DNA of 6,525 nt, from the NCBI GenBank assembly GCA_903889785.1, contig CAISYT010000219.1, forward strand, positions 1 to 6,525. Direction: 5' to 3'. The notes beneath the pieces are model-generated. The model was not told where the DNA came from and searched no databases. It saw only the letters and a list, made by a program, of their open reading frames with translations. This document shows positions 5,513-6,525 of this stretch, piece after piece. This DNA comes from an uncultured Caulobacterales bacterium (GTDB taxonomy: Bacteria; Pseudomonadota; Alphaproteobacteria; Caulobacterales; Caulobacteraceae). Every line of letters begins with the position of its first letter. The stretch's first letter is position 1. The translations under genes and the position numbers were made by a program.

Positions 5513-6248
5513 ATGTTTCAGATCATCGGTATCGTGCTGCTGTTCGGCCTCGTGTTCGGCAGCTTCATCATGTCTGGCGGCAAGATGGGCGTCATCCTCC
5601 ATACGGCCCCGCACGAATTGATGGCCATCCTAGGCGCGGGCGTGGCCTCGTTACTGATTGCCAACTCGATGTCGACAATCAAGGGCACTAGCGCTGGGGT
5701 GGGCAGCGTCTTCAAGGGCCCCAAGTGGAAATCAGCGGATTAATGTGACCTGCTGTTCCTTTTGACCAAGACCATGAAATCTAAGGGCGTGATCGCCCTG
5801 GAAAGCCACATCAAAAAGTCCGGCCAAAGCACGATCTTTTCGCGCTTTCCCAAGATCACCAAGGATCACTTCGCTGTCGACTTCATCTGCGACACCCTGC
5901 GAATGATGACCATGAACCTCGAAGACCCGCACCAGGTCGAGAACGCCATGGAAAAGCAGATGGAGAAGCGCCATCACGAACACCTGGTGCCGGCCCATGC
6001 CATGCAGAACCTGGCCGACGCCCTTCCTGCTCTGGGCATCGTCGCCCCCTTTCGCGACGCGCATGAAGGAAGTCTGCGACAAGGACAGTGCCTTCTACCG
6101 AATCATCTCGTCCGTGCTGGTGGCGCACCTACATGGCAATGCTGCCCAGATCAGTGTCGAAATCGGCCGCGGCGACGTGCCCAGCCCGTCCCAGCCTAGC
6201 TTCACCGAACTGGAAGAAGCCTTGGGTGCGATGCCTGCTGAGGGCTAA
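5513..6248 (+). pseudogene. motA: Broken flagellar stator gene motA (nonsense codon plus internal deletion)
   Basis: MotA is the inner-membrane stator subunit that, with MotB, turns proton flow into flagellar rotation. The first 76 codons (MFQIIGIVLLFGLVFGSF..., TM1 and TM2) read cleanly to KGPKWKSAD and then meet TAA at 5741-5743. The same frame continues after it with the conserved cytoplasmic part (LLTKTMKSKGVIALESH, DHFAVDFICDTLRMMTMNLE) as far as LPALGIVA at 6046. There TM3, the periplasmic loop and TM4 are missing. The sequence resumes one frame over at PFATRMKEV (6048) and runs to the normal C-terminus (HGNAAQISVE, SFTELEEAL) and TAA at 6246. By comparison with E. coli MotA numbering, about 42 residues between Pro173 and Pro222 equivalents are lost. 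Without these helices no ion channel can form. The remaining sequence is well conserved, suggesting recent loss. The start ATG lacks a clear ribosome-binding site; an in-frame GTG at 5426 is not family-like. Assembly error is the main alternative. Confidence 0.92.
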
Positions 6249-6256
6249 GGTTCGCC

Positions 6257-6328
6257 CGTTCACGGCAACCTCACGAATCTGTGACTATTTTCTTGCGTCG
6301 CGTTCAAAACGGCGCGAGGTTCCGTTCA
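6257..6328. repeat. Three CGTTCA direct repeats upstream of the lipoprotein gene
   Basis: CGTTCA occurs at 6257-6262, 6301-6306 and 6323-6328, spaced 44 and 22 bp, so near multiples of two helical turns. The first and third extend to CCGTTCAC. The third also forms an imperfect inverted repeat with GTGAA at 6344-6348. This 123-base gap otherwise holds a GAATC CcrM site (6275-6279) and no obvious -10/-35 pair. These may be binding sites of one regulator; this is inference. Confidence 0.35.
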
Positions 6329-6371
6329 CACGCGCAAAAGTGCGTGAAAAATGACATTAGGAGAGGACAAC

Positions 6372-6525
6372 ATGACCCTACTTCGCAAGACTCTGGTCGC
6401 CGTTGCGGCCCTGGGACTGATTTCCGCCGCGGCCTGCTCCAAGCCCGCAGAACCGGCTGCTGACGCGGCTGCCCCCGCCGCTGCTGACGCGGCTGCTCCC
6501 GCCGCCGCTGACGCTGCCGCGCCCG
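6372..6525 (+). CDS. Ala/Pro/Asp-repeat lipoprotein, N-terminal part only
   Basis: 51 complete codons are visible and the frame is open at the right edge. A good ribosome-binding site AGGAG (6359-6363) sits eight bases before the ATG. The leader MTLLRKTLVAVAALGLISAA has a basic n-region (R5, K6) and a hydrophobic core, and is followed by A21-C22, a relaxed lipobox (small residues rather than Leu at -3). Cys22 would be lipidated and the protein anchored in the envelope. After SKPAEP comes an 8-residue repeat AADAAAPA, two full copies and a third cut by the edge. Such low-complexity linkers often lift a domain off the membrane, or the whole protein may be a small repeat lipoprotein. Function is unknown because the rest lies outside the window. 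Confidence 0.8.
   Translation, partial: MTLLRKTLVAVAALGLISAAACSKPAEPAADAAAPAAADAAAPAAADAAAP
6456..6525 (+). repeat. 24-bp in-frame tandem repeat coding Ala-rich octapeptides
   Basis: Units at 6456-6479, 6480-6503 and 6504-6525 (cut) encode AADAAAPA. The first two differ at one third-codon position in the Ala codons; the third differs at several more. Such arrays vary in copy number by slippage. Confidence 0.75.

Noticed and set aside
5762..6199. Separate gene starting at TTG within the motA region
   Set aside because: Its first half is the middle of MotA in the original frame and its end is out-of-frame sequence after the deletion.

Overview
The window looks like chromosomal DNA from a GC-rich alphaproteobacterium of the Caulobacterales (Caulobacter/Brevundimonas/Phenylobacterium/Asticcacaulis-like). 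Three things support this: a TacA-type sigma-54 activator beside a GapR-type (DUF2312) nucleoid protein, an alphaproteobacterial zinc-free 41-residue ribosomal protein L36, and GANTC (CcrM) sites sitting in promoter regions. From memory, tacA and gapR are also near neighbours in C. crescentus. Genus cannot be decided here.

Layout, left to right. Positions 1-1340 (minus) hold the N-terminal three quarters of an M3-family oligoendopeptidase (PepF type) that runs off the left edge. A divergent gap of about 210 nt with two perfect short palindromes separates it from a plus-strand REC-AAA+-Fis response regulator (1551-3014, probable tacA). Converging on this from the right is a minus-strand pair: gapR (3480-3746) followed, with a 4-nt TTGA overlap, by a small basic protein of unknown function (3127-3483). 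Upstream of gapR lie a perfect DnaA box, a CcrM site and a strong bidirectional terminator that also closes rpmJ (3871-3996, minus). rpmJ has a near-consensus vegetative promoter whose -35 box overlaps a CcrM site. A plus-strand lytic murein transglycosylase with a twin-arginine-like leader and a C-terminal peptidoglycan-binding domain follows (4158-5426).

Next comes the most notable object: a decayed motA (5513-6248). The flagellar stator gene is clearly recognisable over its whole length. It carries an in-frame TAA at codon 77 and an internal loss of about 125 nt that removes TM3, the periplasmic loop and TM4, and shifts the frame. The window ends in the start of an Ala/Pro/Asp-repeat lipoprotein (6372 to the right edge), preceded by three CGTTCA hexamers spaced 44 and 22 bp apart.

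Functionally, the region mixes cell-cycle and polar-development regulation (TacA, GapR, DnaA and CcrM sites), envelope remodelling (transglycosylase, lipoprotein) and motility (motA). The broken motA suggests a strain that has lost flagellar rotation, unless a second stator exists or the assembly is wrong. The TacA protein also has two unusual substitutions next to its Walker B acid pair. I see no tRNA, rRNA, CRISPR, insertion sequence or phage gene, and no evidence of an undescribed multi-gene system.
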